Shown: positions 28,001-42,117 of the stretch, piece by piece
How positions within the stretch are numbered: the first letter of the stretch is position 1
How the letters are laid out: every line of letters starts with the position of its first letter
Origin: Haliclystus octoradiatus
Lineage: Eukaryota; Cnidaria; Staurozoa; Stauromedusae; Haliclystidae
DNA length: 64,000 nucleotides
NCBI GenBank assembly: GCA_916610825.1
Contig: OU744447.1
Coordinates: 22,574,962-22,638,961, forward strand
Direction: 5' to 3'
Position numbers and translations under genes: made by a program
The notes under the pieces: model-generated
Seen by the model: the letters and a program-made list of their open reading frames with translations, nothing else
The model's database searches: none
What the model was told of the DNA's origin: nothing

Positions 28001-31000
28001 AATAGCGTCTGATGAAGGCATAGGCAAGGAGGTCCCTGTTGGTATCAACCAAGTCGGAACTACTTTTGACGGTGCCCGGATCAGAGCTGATGTTGCTGAC
28101 AGCTTTGGTTATTTTTAGAGTGTTTATGTCGGTAATATTGTGACACTCATTCAAGTCGGTGGTAGCGACACTGTAAATACTTCTGCCTCTATGTGTCTGA
28201 CTGATGCAGGCAATAAGCAGCTCTGAAATGTTGATGCACATTTCAATTTAAAACAAGCGGCTTCCTTCTGGTGGATTGAACATACTTCTTTGCTGCAGGT
28301 GCATATGTTTGAATCGACTATGCAGTAGGAGGGTTTGGTCTGTTGTGTTCTGATAGTACACCAACCTTTCTCTGAAGATGTTGGTGCAATTATTTTAAAT
28401 ACAGTCTGGCCTGCGAACCCAAAGGAAAGTCACTCTGCAGATGAGCAGATAATACCTGCAAAGACTTTCGTCATTATATTATTATCCCAAAAAGCCTATA
28501 AAATGGGTTTCAAAATTTCGGTCAGAGATTGTGCATCAGGTATTTTGTACCAGTTTTACATGTATACTGGTAGGGACTCTGAGCAACCAGGACATTCTTC
28601 TGCAAGCGATAGTAACCTCCACAAATCTGTGCAAGTTGTAGCAACACTATGTGCAGCCTTGCCAGAAGGAAAATTTCACAAGTTATACTTTGATAATTGG
28701 TTTATTACTCTAGACTTATTGCAATACTTGAAAAAACATCCAAATTTTTGGATGTGGCACAAAGCGTTGTAATCGACTAAAAGACTGCTGCAAAGTGGAA
28801 ACCATAAGTCACTGAAGAAGGAGGGTTGGGACTCGTTGGATTACAAACCTGATTTAAACTCTGGAATAATAATTACCAAATGGCTCGATAATAATGCGGT
28901 TCATATTGCTTAGAACTTTGTAGGGGTGAACCATATCTGTAACATCGAACAATGGTGCCCAAAGGAAAAGAAAAGAAGGAACATACCATGTCCTAATATC
29001 ATCAAGATGTGCAATTCCGGTATGGGAGGTGTTGATTTGGCAGATATGTTCATATCATTGTATCGCATCAAATATAAATCTAGGAGATGGTAAGTGAAGA
29101 TATTCTGGCATTGTATTGACATGGCCAAAGTAAATGTGTGGATCATTTACAGACTTCACGCAAAAAACATTCCATTCCAAATAAGATCAGCTGCCACTTT
29201 TGAAATTCTCAATGAATGTCATCCAATCCCTGATATATGAGAACAAAGGAGGTCAACCACAAAGGTCAGCAGGACGTCCATCAAAGAGAGAGAGAGAGTA
29301 CAGAGACATCAGAAAATAGAGGAAAAAGCCATTGACACCGATGCCAGAAAGCAGTGAATGGTTTGATGGGGTTGGACATTGGCCAGAATACCCAAGTTAT
29401 CAAAAAGGGAGATGCAGACAATGCAGAAATGGATTCACAAGAATCTATTGTAAGAAATGTAATATAGGTCTCTGCCTAACTGGAGAAAAAAACTGTTTCT
29501 TGGAATTTTGGAATTTTACTCAAAAATATAATTTAACGTCTTTATATTATTACATAAGGGATCAGTCATTATTAACGGTGGAGAGGGGGGCAGGCTAAAT
29601 TTTAAAAGTTATTAAAAATTTCAAACCCCATTAGATTTCTTATGAAAAATTTCATACAACATCTAAAACTATTAAATATATATTTTGCACCCAAACAAAA
29701 TCTATTGCAACTCCATGTTTTAATAATTTTGTGACTTAAATCATATTTTTAGATTTAGTGTCAAGATTCCACATCCGGGGTCTTAAACATTTGCAGAAAA
29801 GAACATTTTTGCAAAGCATGATAGCACTGATGAAAAAATCAGCAATTTGATTGAAGATTTAGATGCCAAGATAGAAAATATCTGCTACTAAAAAACGCGC
29901 AAAGCAGACTCTCTGGAAAACATTTCAAAACAAAAAAAATTATTTTCGTATTTCAAATATAACTAATTTCCTACATAAATGTAAATGTAATGTCTGTTTG
30001 TAATAAATGCTTAGTAAACTCTGTACCCCATTGGAATACATTGTTAATAATGACTGAGCCCTAAATTGAAGCTATTTTTACAATTTCTATCAATAATAGT
30101 TTATTTTGTTCCAAAATATTGATTTAGTGGACATAAAACATATCACCCAGTTAACGAATAAAGTTACATTGTAAAAAGTTACTGTGTTTTATACCCACTA
30201 CCGTGGAAACAAATTCTGACGTATACTTATTTTAGAATATTATATATTTTTTTAATAAAATGGATATTGATTGGCAATTGAGAGGTTTGATGCAAAAAAA
30301 AATAATTTTTAGAAGTGTTATTTCCTAATGTACCAAATAATGGATTTTAAAGAAATGTCTATAGAAGCATATTTTTTTTAATTAACAAACATTTTCATTT
30401 ATAAAAGCAAATATTTATTCTAACATAATTCAAACCATCAAAAAAGGCACTAACCCTGGACCGTCTATATAGTCTGCATAATATAGAATGGTTATTCTTA
30501 TTGACATTTATTTACAAATTTGAAAGTTTCTTCTTATATAGAGCTTCATTTGCACCTTATGATCCACCATTTGGCTGACGAAATCAACTCTCCAATCCTA
30601 GCAAACGACAGTATCCTGCAGCTGGCAGCAACTCCACCAAAAAAGCTGGACGCAGGGACTGTTCCAAAAACTGAACAGACGCCTTAGAAAGAATGCATCA
30701 ATTGTCAAAAGTCAATTCGTCTATGTAACATCAAATCATATGAGTCTGGGAATTAAAGACTTGGAAATAATACATCCAATTACAAAGACAAACATCCTCA
30801 GATTTGTCGCAAACACTTTGTTTCACATTTATTAAAAAGATTGAGAAATAATCTCACCCGTGGACAGACAATATTTTTGCCAGCAGATATAGTTGATAAA
30901 TACAAGTTACCCACAAGCATGGTATCATCCCCTAATTTTGAGAAGTTGATTGAGTTTGATGCAGCAAACAGAGTGCCCCACATTTCACAGAGAAGGCTTT

Positions 31001-34000
31001 ATACCCCGGTCATTTTGAGAAAATGAAAGTCAACGTTGCTGCAAATTTGTTGTCGAGAAAAACAGGAGCAACATTTCGAACTTTGGTTCAAAAAAAAATA
31101 TTACCATTGTGCTGTATAACAACTGCTTGGTTTTGTGAAGCAATTGGTAAATAGTTTGACCTCATGAAATCAAGATCGCCAGCGACGGAATTCAGCCTAT
31201 TTGACACTGCTAAGCATGAAAAGGTGATTTCTTTCTTAAGAGAAATCATTGAATTGTTTTACGAACTTGGCATTGAGGGCAAGATTAAACCAGTTTGGAA
31301 ACCAGTACAGTCTGGCAATATTCTTGCGACTTCTAGTGCCTTTGAGTTGCAAGAGTGCCTACTGTCAACAAAGACTACGAAATGGTGTTGATGAGTAGGT
31401 TTAGCCAGGATGCACTAGACAATCTATTCTCAACTGCAAATGTTAAAAACCCTGTACCAAAAGCAGTTGAGTTAATAACAGCTTCTCAATGCATGAAGGC
31501 TAAAGCAACAGCGTATTACACTCCTGATGAATCAGTCAATCACAAAACATTTTCAAGCAAACCAAACGAAGTCGCTAATTGATCTACGTGAATATATCAG
31601 GTAGTTTGACTAGGTGCAAAGAAAATGTTATTGATTTACTTAAACCAGCAGGAAAGTTTTTTTAATTTAATTGAAAGTAATTTAATTCAAAACAATTAAA
31701 TTAATTTAATTAACACAAAAGGTTGTCACCAAATTGATATCTGCTGTGCCGTTGTGCAGAGAATTAAATATTCCAAGCTGTCACGACGCAAAAAGACAGA
31801 TTCTCAAAACATCTTTTCACGTGAAAATTAATAGCAGTACAAAGAAATTGAGAGAGACATGGAAAAGACACCAGCTACAAAGGCTTCACAATCTGTGGCA
31901 ATGAGGGAATACACAAAATGATCTCTGTATATATTTATAAGCTTATTAGATTAATCAATTAGGCTTATTCAATGAAATACATATTTTGTTTCATTTCATT
32001 GCTATTTTTATCTTTTTAATACAACGCAGAGTATAGAAGTTATACAACATTATCAATTGTTATTACTTGTATATAGAAAATAATTACCAACAAACAACTC
32101 CCTTTGAATATCTAATCATACCTCTTTGGTTCGATTTTTATTCTTTATCCAGCTCTTTCCTGTTCCTCGTTGATTTTAAAAGAAGTCAAAACAGTTTAGT
32201 TGAAATAAATTAGTAATCTATTGCTGAACAGTGAATTTCAATTAACTCTTTTGTTTCTGAAATCTTCACACAAGCATAGTTTTAACATAATGTGAAAATA
32301 AAAAGAACATTCCCTATTTCTCCGAGTTATAATAAAAGTTGGTTTACGGTGCAATAATATACTATTGAGCTGCTGCTATCTAAAATTTTATCTATAAATT
32401 GAAATGAAAAATGTTGGTTACTATTGTTGAATTGTAGGGAGCTCGGGGATATACTGCTTGCACTTGTCTAGGATTTGTCTACGAGGGTGAGAAATTTTTC
32501 AAATCTTCCCCTAACTTTGGCAAAAAGTAGCCAATATCTCTTTGCAGGGCTACATGACAATACTCCTTTAGTCCTGTATACCTAATCAAATTCACTATAA
32601 TTAACAAACCTAATTTTAAAATAGTCCAAACAATTTAGATGGATAAAAATAAGAACTCCAATCAATATCCATCATTATTCTCACCTACATCCTAACTAAA
32701 AACCTCAACTTGAGATTTCAATATCCAACGAAGAGGTGTATCAATGGAAGAATTTGAATATCATCAAAGGAATAATTTTGATCCCTAATTTTGAGAAAAA
32801 CAACATTGCGAGATGATCTGATATTTTGATTTCCAACAACTCATTCGAAGACAACCAGAAAACAAGAGGAAACTGTCATTCAAATAAGATATAATCTACA
32901 TACAGGCTATCCTACATATAAGCTAAAAACATGATGACGAATCAACACTAATCGGAAATCACAACCAAATTTTTATACAAGAAGCCCTTTACGCCACATA
33001 ACAACCTGAACAACCTGGGATGACGACTGTCAATCATCTTCATAGTTACCATGACATCCACCAATCAGCGAACGAACACCATGGACAACTGACAACTATA
33101 TAGTTCTCATTTCTTAAATCTTAAGGTTCTCTTTCTCTGATTTTTAATCGAGCAAGAGTCCCAACAGCTACAATTGATAATTACCACTATCACTTATTCA
33201 CTTGTCTCTACCTACTCCATCAAGGTATGAAAAAAATTTATACTATATGTTATATATGTTAGTCTAAGGACTGTAAATTATTATCAATTGTATCAATCAT
33301 ATTTCAATTAATCATTCTATCAACGTAAGAATAATCAACCGACTATTAATGATTACAACTATAAACTAAAACAGTTAATATTACAAGCTAATACATGTGT
33401 AGGTTTTAACTATACAACATTTGTCTTATGAATTAATACATGAATAATATCTTATTGATTTTTGATCTGTGGATCCACCACCAGACGGAATCTATAAAAA
33501 CAATTTTCATGAACCATAAAAAAAAACAGTTCAAATCCATCAATTTTGGACACAATTTCTCTTTACTTTTTACTTTGTAATAAATCGCTTAAAAAATGAT
33601 TTTATTTCAATGATTTTAATGTCAAAGATGCAAAGAGGAATTGCATTGAACAAAAAAATGACGAGAAGTAACAAATGTAAATGCTGTGCCTCCATACATC
33701 CACCAAGATATTTAGTAATCGATTCTATCTGTAAATATGCCATTTTCAAGGCAGTAAAAAGATATGCTTTTGCCATGTACGAATTAATATACCAAGCTTA
33801 CAGTGAGGAGAGTATTCTCTTCTATGGTTCTATGGAGAAACTATTTTCAAATCAGCAACTGGTATCCAGCAAAGAGACTCATTTCGTCCAGCCTGTTTTT
33901 CACTGGATGTTGTATACCTGGCAAAATTGATGACATTGGAACTCATTGAGGAAACCTGGAGAATGTCACCCTTGGTTGCCTAACAGAGACTACTATCTGA

Positions 34001-37000
34001 GACTTACAAGCTATCCTGTAGCGTACTGTATCCTCCAGATGCCTAGTCTTTACAAGGGTCACCCTTCATACACTGGCCTTAAGTTCGGCTATTATTCTTT
34101 GTGGTATTGACGACAGCCAATGTGCAATGCTTGTTTTACTAGATCTCTCTGCAGCTTTTGACATTGTCGATCATTCAATTCTACTGCACAGGCTTGAGTA
34201 CTGCTGTGGGATTTGCAACAACGCATTATCATGGTTACAATCTTACCTATCTGATAGAAAACAATTTAAAAATTGATAATCAACTTTTGCCTAGTAGAAA
34301 ACTTTTTTATGGTGTTTCCCCAGGGTTCTGTACAAAGGGCCTCTGTTATACTCAATGTACACTGCACCTCTTGCTGATTCAATTCGCATGAAATGTCATT
34401 TCATGTTTATGCTGATGACACGCATATTTATCTCACATTTAATCCGAAACTGCACAGTGAGCCATCATTCTCAAAACAGCGTATTGAGCCATGCATTAAT
34501 GATGCCAATAAATGGATGATTTCAAACCGACTCATGCTTAATGGTAATAATGCTCAATGGTAATAATACAGAGAAATTGGTTTTAAATGCTTGCCATTGT
34601 CTATCACTACAGTTGGAATCATTTCATGTTGGGCCACATGAAGTAACACAATCAAAGTCTGCAAAGAATATTGGGGTTTGGTTTGACGCTGAATTGTCAA
34701 TGGACATTGGACAAACAGGTCAGCTTCATTTGCAAATCAGCATTTTTCCATCTACGCAATATTTGGAAGCGTTTGGTTAAGCAGACTCAACAACAGTGCT
34801 ACGGTACATATCCAATTCATCGACAAGATTTAAGGTGTACGTTGCAAATAGAGTTGAAGAATTAAGAGAAACCACAAACCATTCACAATGGCGTTATGTT
34901 GACACTGTCAATAATCCAGCTGATGATGCTTCTCGGCGTCTGGTACCTAATGAACTTGGAAAAGACTCTCGTTTTATATCTGGTCAAGCATATCTACTTG
35001 ATAATGATGAAAGCTCCTGGCCAAAGAATCCCATTGACGCAAAGATAGAGTAAGCTGATTCTGAAATGAAAGCTGACGTGTATGTGACAGGAAACAAGCC
35101 TACTTCTGCTCAAACTGTTCTGCAGAAGATAATGCAAAGGCATTCATTGTGGAATAAAATGAAGACTACCATAGCCTGTCGACTTTGTTTTAAGAACTAT
35201 CTTCGGAATAAAACCGTCTCCAAATCATCGCATCTCTCAACAATCGAATTAGAGTTGGCAGAATTGGCAATAGTTAATGTTGTTCAAGAGGAATGCTTTG
35301 GAAAGGAATCGGCATTGTTGGGAAAATCAAAGAATCTTCAATTACAAAGTCATTTGTTGAATCTTAATCCAATTCTAAAAGATGGCATCATACGAGTTGG
35401 TGGTAGAACAGATGCAGCCCCACTACAATATGAATCACAACAATCAATTAATTTGCCGAAGGATCCTTGCGTATCAAAATTGTCCATGGAAATAATTCAC
35501 ATAAGCTCTGGCATTTGTTGGTCAAAATCATACTTCCGCAAAAATCGGAGAAAAGTATTGAGTTATAAAAGCTCGAAGCGCAGTTCATAAAATTGTCTGC
35601 ATTTGTATTGTATGGATGAGGTATGAACAAAAAGTTGGAAAGCAGTTGGTGTCAGAGCTACAGAAAGGAGTCGAATCACCACTTTCAAACAAATGTTTTG
35701 GATCTGTGGATCCGGTCGTGATGGTTGTGTTCTCAGCGTTGAGGTTAGAACTGGGCGAGCAGCATTGATCAGACCTATAGACAAGCTTTGTAGTTTCGAA
35801 CAAAATTGAATTATCATAAAAGTGTTGTTTATTGTAGATAGTTTAAGAACTCAAGTGTTCTCATGGGTGTGGGTGTGTTCACGCCAATTTATCAAAGTTA
35901 TTTGTATTCGATTATTATTTAATTGTTCATTAAATCAGCATCTATAGTCACGTGACTATAGTGCTGCATTATTGTGTTGCTATCAAGCATGGACATTATT
36001 CGTCAAAAGTCTCCCATCGCGGAAGGAGAGAAACAACTGTAATTGTAGTGCAAATACTGAGGTAAGTTGAATGTTATTTTGCTAGTTCAGCCATTATGTT
36101 TTATGCAGTCTGTATTAAATTTATGTTATTGTAATTACAGAAAAACCGTTGTCGCCGTTCACGGACGCCTTTGGTTGTGCCATTGTGTTAATTTTTGTGT
36201 ATTGTCTAAATTCTAGTTCACTTTCCCTACAAGGAGTCTTTATAGGGTGTATTAAGAAATGAAATTATGTTATGTTATGTTTCCACAGTTATCAATTCAG
36301 TAAAAATTAGGCAAATTGTTTTTGAATAGTTAATTTGTGCAAAAATATTTCGATACATTTTAAAACATGTTTGTTTACTGGCTCGCATATTTCTCCTGCA
36401 AGCCATTTGATTTATTTTGAACAACTGAGAAACTGCATAATTGTATATGACTCTACAAATATTCACTGTATTTCCTTTTTATTATGTGCTAGTTGATGCC
36501 ATGTTTAAATAATTATTGGTTGTTTCATATTTTCATAAATTTCTTCAAATCGACGGGGTCAAGCTCAGTGGGGAAATGGCGTTATTTGCGTTAACCAATC
36601 AAATTGCCAGAATAAGTCGTAGCAAATCCTTGCTATGTTCTAATGATATTTGGCACACTCGAGTCACTTCAGGAGAAAACTCGAAGACGAAAATTACTTA
36701 GCTCATAGGAAACTGTGCGCAACTTGCTTAATATCATCAAGAGCTTTCTTTGTTCCTCTGGGCAACTCAGTTATCTAGAGCCAGTTGGGATGGACAGAGG
36801 TGATAAAAAATAGAGCGGATAGGTTGACGAACTACCAATGGAAGAATGGAAAATGCCTCACACAGGATGCTACATGTGAAGACAAATTATAATCACCAAC
36901 GTCATTTGGTGCGCCATATCTGCTGGGTCAGTTGCCAGTCAAGGAGAACAAAAATAAATGATAGAATATTCTGCACCAAGCAGAGTGTCAATATGTACCC

Positions 37001-37759
37001 CAGTAGAACAATCTCAGAATAATGAGAGCACGGTAGAAGATTTCTACTGACACCAGATAACACCAAACGCTATAAGGTATCAACAGATTTGTATCCCATT
37101 ACAGAGGGGAAATGCTGCCTGATTAAGTTAGTTCCGTGTTGTTAGATTAATAGTTTAATTGATAACTTACAGTTATTGTGGAATTAAATATTTGATAGGA
37201 GCAAATTTCCATTAGGGAATAGACTTTTGGTATTCAAGAGACATACTTTTCCACATCAATTGATGTGGTTGTCTGTACTGCTATCAGGGAGAGAGTGACT
37301 CGCAACATTAAAGCTGTTCTAATAAGGATCTACACATACCATCGTTGGGGCACCATTCAGCACAGTGGATAGGACCACCAGTAAACATTGTAACTGTCGA
37401 AGAAACTGAAATAGAACAATAAAAAGATCACACCGCGTGCCACCAAGTGGTATTGTATAGGTTTATCAGCTGGTCAGTCTACACAGTCTATACTGTATTG
37501 TCTTACAAGGACCTTGCCCCTTGATTTTTTAGTACAAGCGTAATCAATATTATGATGGTCTAGTTTGTGTATGTAGAGATGGAGCTGCAGACACGTGCCT
37601 ACTGTGAATCTGACAAAAGGGATCAGCATCATGGTTGACGAGGGAATAGTTTGACTTTAGCAAATATTCCCCTGCGAAAAACAGTTCAGGAGTTTTCATG
37701 GACTCCTGAATTGTTTTTCGCAGAGTTGCACCTGAAGAATTGAGCAGTTATTTGATAAA

Positions 37760-37791
<32 letters not shown>

Positions 37792-40700
37792 ATATATATA
37801 TATCACTTATATACATAATACTGTCTGTTTATATATCACTATATTTCGACATTTCTATATTTCGATATTTCTGTGTCTGTCCGCGACTTATGTACGTCTT
37901 ACTGGCGATATAATACGGATAATCCGTTGTCGGGAAATTATGCAAACATTTGTGTCGAGATAACCGTGTACAGTAACAAATTTGTTGTATGAAAAGTATG
38001 GGTCTATGACGTTGTTTTAAAATAATATACTTCATCTGATATTTTATTTGATATCGTTGCACTAAAAAATTCAGAGATTTTGAAAAATTTCATAGGTCGA
38101 TAATCTAGCGGGCAGCCAAATCGAATTCAAATTGAAATCCCCAGAACAAAAATATTTTGCTTTGAATTTAAAAGCTGCGTGTAAATTGTTTGAACAAGTG
38201 AAACTTGAAAATGAATCAGTTTTATTATAATTAAAACAATACGAAATACTGAATTACATTGAATTACCAGTATAACTAGGTCAAACAAAATATTTTTTTG
38301 AAATCAAAGAAACGTAGACCTATTTCATGTAGTGTTGATATCATCAATACATAAAGCGCGGCACAAACGCTATGAAAATTAAACAGACTTTAGGTCTTAA
38401 TTTAATTTATTAATGAAACAAAATGCCGTTCATTACTTTTATCAAAATCGAGATATAAAACATTTCACTTTTAAAAAGGCTATTTTGATATATAATTTGT
38501 GAGAACACTGAGCAAACAATCTGTTTTGAAATGAACAATCTATCGCGGGGCATAAAAACAAATTAACTTGCAAGAATTTTCAAAATGACGTTGGCGTTCG
38601 ACTATTCGAAAAATATTCAAAGTTCGAATAGATTATCTGTCTACAGTCTAAAATTACAGAGTTTAGAATCAATCAAGGCATTGCACAAAAGTATTTCTAT
38701 AATTTATTATTTAATATAAAAACATGAATCATTTGGTTTTGAGCAGGCAGGCTTTTATTTTCAGATTTTGCTTCCATAATTAAAGAAGGAATTATAGGCA
38801 TAGATTAAAATTAAAATTTCATTTTGTTGACTTGCGATACGAATAAGACACAGTATGTTACTACAGTTTCGAGAATAAAAATAGCGGTGTCTTGTTATTA
38901 TCGTTGATCAACATTTACTAAAGTTAAATTGAATTGAGCGTATGATTTGTGATAAATAATAATAATTATAATATTTTCAGCGTTCAAAAATTTTGCTTTG
39001 AATTTAAAAGCACAAAAACATAATTTAAAAACATTTTTAAATAGTTAATACAGTTTGGATGAGTGTAACAAACCTTGTGTTACAAAAATAAAAAGCGAAA
39101 AGGTTGCATATAATAATCGATCATAGCAAACAATATTTATTAAAATACAACTTACCATTTTCCAAATGAGATCCAAATAAAAACTATACGAGCGGCATAA
39201 TCTCCGAACAACATTTAAATACATAATAGCGGGTTCTCTGAGTTAATACACCAATCAATAATAAGTTAACAACCATATTTTATCGAAGGAGAATTTACGC
39301 CCGATAAGAATAAAATAAAGATTGTCTTTTATTCGAAATAATTCTGACAAAAATGATCATTTCATACCGTGATCAAATGCATGGTAAAGTAGATTCATTT
39401 TCTACATAGTAAATTATCCTTTTCGTCAGACATCATAACATGAGCATTTAAATATTACCATCGGCTGTGGTATTTTATATCTTTGAAGCTGCACTAAACA
39501 TTTCCACTCTATAAACCATCGCGTCCGTTTCAATAAATTCTGAATAAATATGCATATCACGAATCTGGCAAAATGAGTTGTTTTCGTTTTTCTATCAAAA
39601 TAATTAATTTATTCATAATCATCTTTTCTTTCATTCGACATCTGTAATGTATTATAAATAGGGCGTAGAAATATTAACAACAAGATGTAACATAATATCA
39701 ATATCGAATTAGTATAGCTATTTATTATAGAATTTTATTTCCTTTTAAAAGAATGTTGATGCTATTATTCTGGAAAATTTGATAACAAGAACCACTATCA
39801 GACCAATTTTTCAGATCTTGTTTTTACTTATAAAATTTTATTTTCAACGAACTCTTAGTATTTTGATAGACTGCCATGAAAATCACAGGCATACTTGCTG
39901 AGATTGCAAAGATCAAAAATATATAGGCTCATATAGTATCATATCATAATATTTTCAGATTATATATATAATTTGAAATTCAATACACGCGCGTGGGTCG
40001 GCTTTGTTCAATAATACGTTGTCGAAGCAGTATGTTTGTTGATAAGGTCAGTCAAAGCGCTGATATCAGTAAGTAACGCAGTGGCTAATTGGTTAATGCT
40101 CTGGTATAATAATTTCAGGGTCGTCAGTTCAAATCCGCCATTCGGAAACCTTTTATCAACGATTTTTCTGATTTTTTTTTAATATGAAGCAGTAAATCAT
40201 TTTTAATTAACAAAAGATATCGTTTGATCATGTTAATAACAGAAATCAGTGGACCATGTGTCTTGTTGAAGCTAAATTAATTTAATATTGAATCTACCGC
40301 ATGCAATGCCACGAGTTTCACTGGCCACACTTTGACGGCGTTATTTTGTGAACACCACATTAGTGTTGTAAATATTGCAATAAAGATTTATGAATCCGAA
40401 CCGAACGCGATCCGATCGGGTCAGATTCGGGTTAACATTTTAGATCTTCGGATCGGATCGGATTTGAAGTGATTTTTTATGGATAGTTTCAGATTTCGAA
40501 ATTTGACTGAGTATTTGTAATTTATAATAATTTATGTGTTCTGGCTTCCTTTCAACACATAAAATAAAGTTTTTCTATGCAGATATAGCTACGTTAAATT
40601 ATACATTTCAATCGACTCAATTGATGTGAAATAAATTAAATTTTTATTAAAGGAATGATTAAGTTGTATCGATTAATGCTACATCGTTTCAATGCGCATT

Positions 40701-42085
40701 GTGTCTCATGTTCTCCTCCAGAGTTCATACTCCGTATTATACAGCGATAGTCAGCTTAGTTAATTGTTTAATTATAAGTGATCTGAAAGTTTTATCATAG
40801 AAGGTCCATTATGGACTACACTCATTGCTAGTATATATATATATATATATATGTTTATTTGTCTGATGATTGCGTAAGCATGAAACTATTAATAACAATT
40901 ATGAATGTGTAGTCTTTGACTCCTTTTATTATATTTAGCTCTGTCAAATGATATCGAGCACTATTTTTTGCTATTAGATAATATCTAATATATATATATA
41001 TATATACAAAATGAAAAGAAAGAATAATACTAGAGGGGTCATAGAAACATTAGCCAGCTACATTAGCAGCATTAACCAGTTAATTGAGCTTAGAGCTAAT
41101 AAGGTTTTGCTACAAATGATCCTTGCAATCTGATTGGTTAATGCCTATGAAGCTATCTCACGAGTCACAGCAGAAAAACAAACCTGGACAAAAACCTATA
41201 AAACCATATTTTCAAAATGGCTGACCGCAGCTTTGAAAATCAAAATCCAACATGCCAAGCAATTCTCGCCTTAATTTTCTTCTGATAATATGTTTCAAAT
41301 TTAATAAAAATTTAAAAGTATTGGCAGGTGAACAGTGCTCAATGCTTGTAAATAGCAGAGCGGTAAATAATAATAGAGTCAAGAAAGACACACCATTTTT
41401 GCTGTTACTTGAAGTTTCACGTTGTTAAACGATCATCAGACAGAATACAATTGAAAACATACATACATAAAATGTAGTTAAACATATTTAATAGCAGTGC
41501 TTATTGTTATTTATTGTAATGGTTTCTATTGTTAATATTTAATCTATTGTTATTACATTTCCGTATGCTTGGTCACGTTTTGGATGTTTTGAAATTTGAA
41601 AGGTAAAATTTGTTTTCATGGCGGCATTTGGATATTAGTTCTGATCTTTTGTTGATTAAGGTTTTTTCTTTTGAGCAAATTATATTATATTTTTCAGCCA
41701 AGCAGAGAAAACAACGCTTTGATTTATTACTGTATGCAGCAGCCTTGCATATGCTGTCTTTCAGGAACAGAAATTATGAATTGAACACCCAACTTTCAAA
41801 ATACATTTGGCAAGCCAAAGACAACAAGCTGTCCTACCAGATTGAATGGTCAATCTTATAATAATATTATTATTATTATATATATATATATAGATATAAA
41901 ATAAGAAAAGAGACGTTTTCTCCGTTACTCGAAGTTTCGCGCTCGAAGTTTCGGCGCGAAACTTTGAGTAACGGAGAAAACGTCTCTTTTCTTATTTTAT
42001 ATCTATACAGCTCTGCTTACCGGTATTGAGCACTATATTGATGTTTTGCTCTTAATAAATAAATTTATTTATTTATTAAATCTAC

Positions 42086-42117
<32 letters not shown>

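Noticed and set aside
40073..40145. A functional tRNA gene
   Set aside because: A and B boxes are present but stems do not pair; kept only as tRNA-like.
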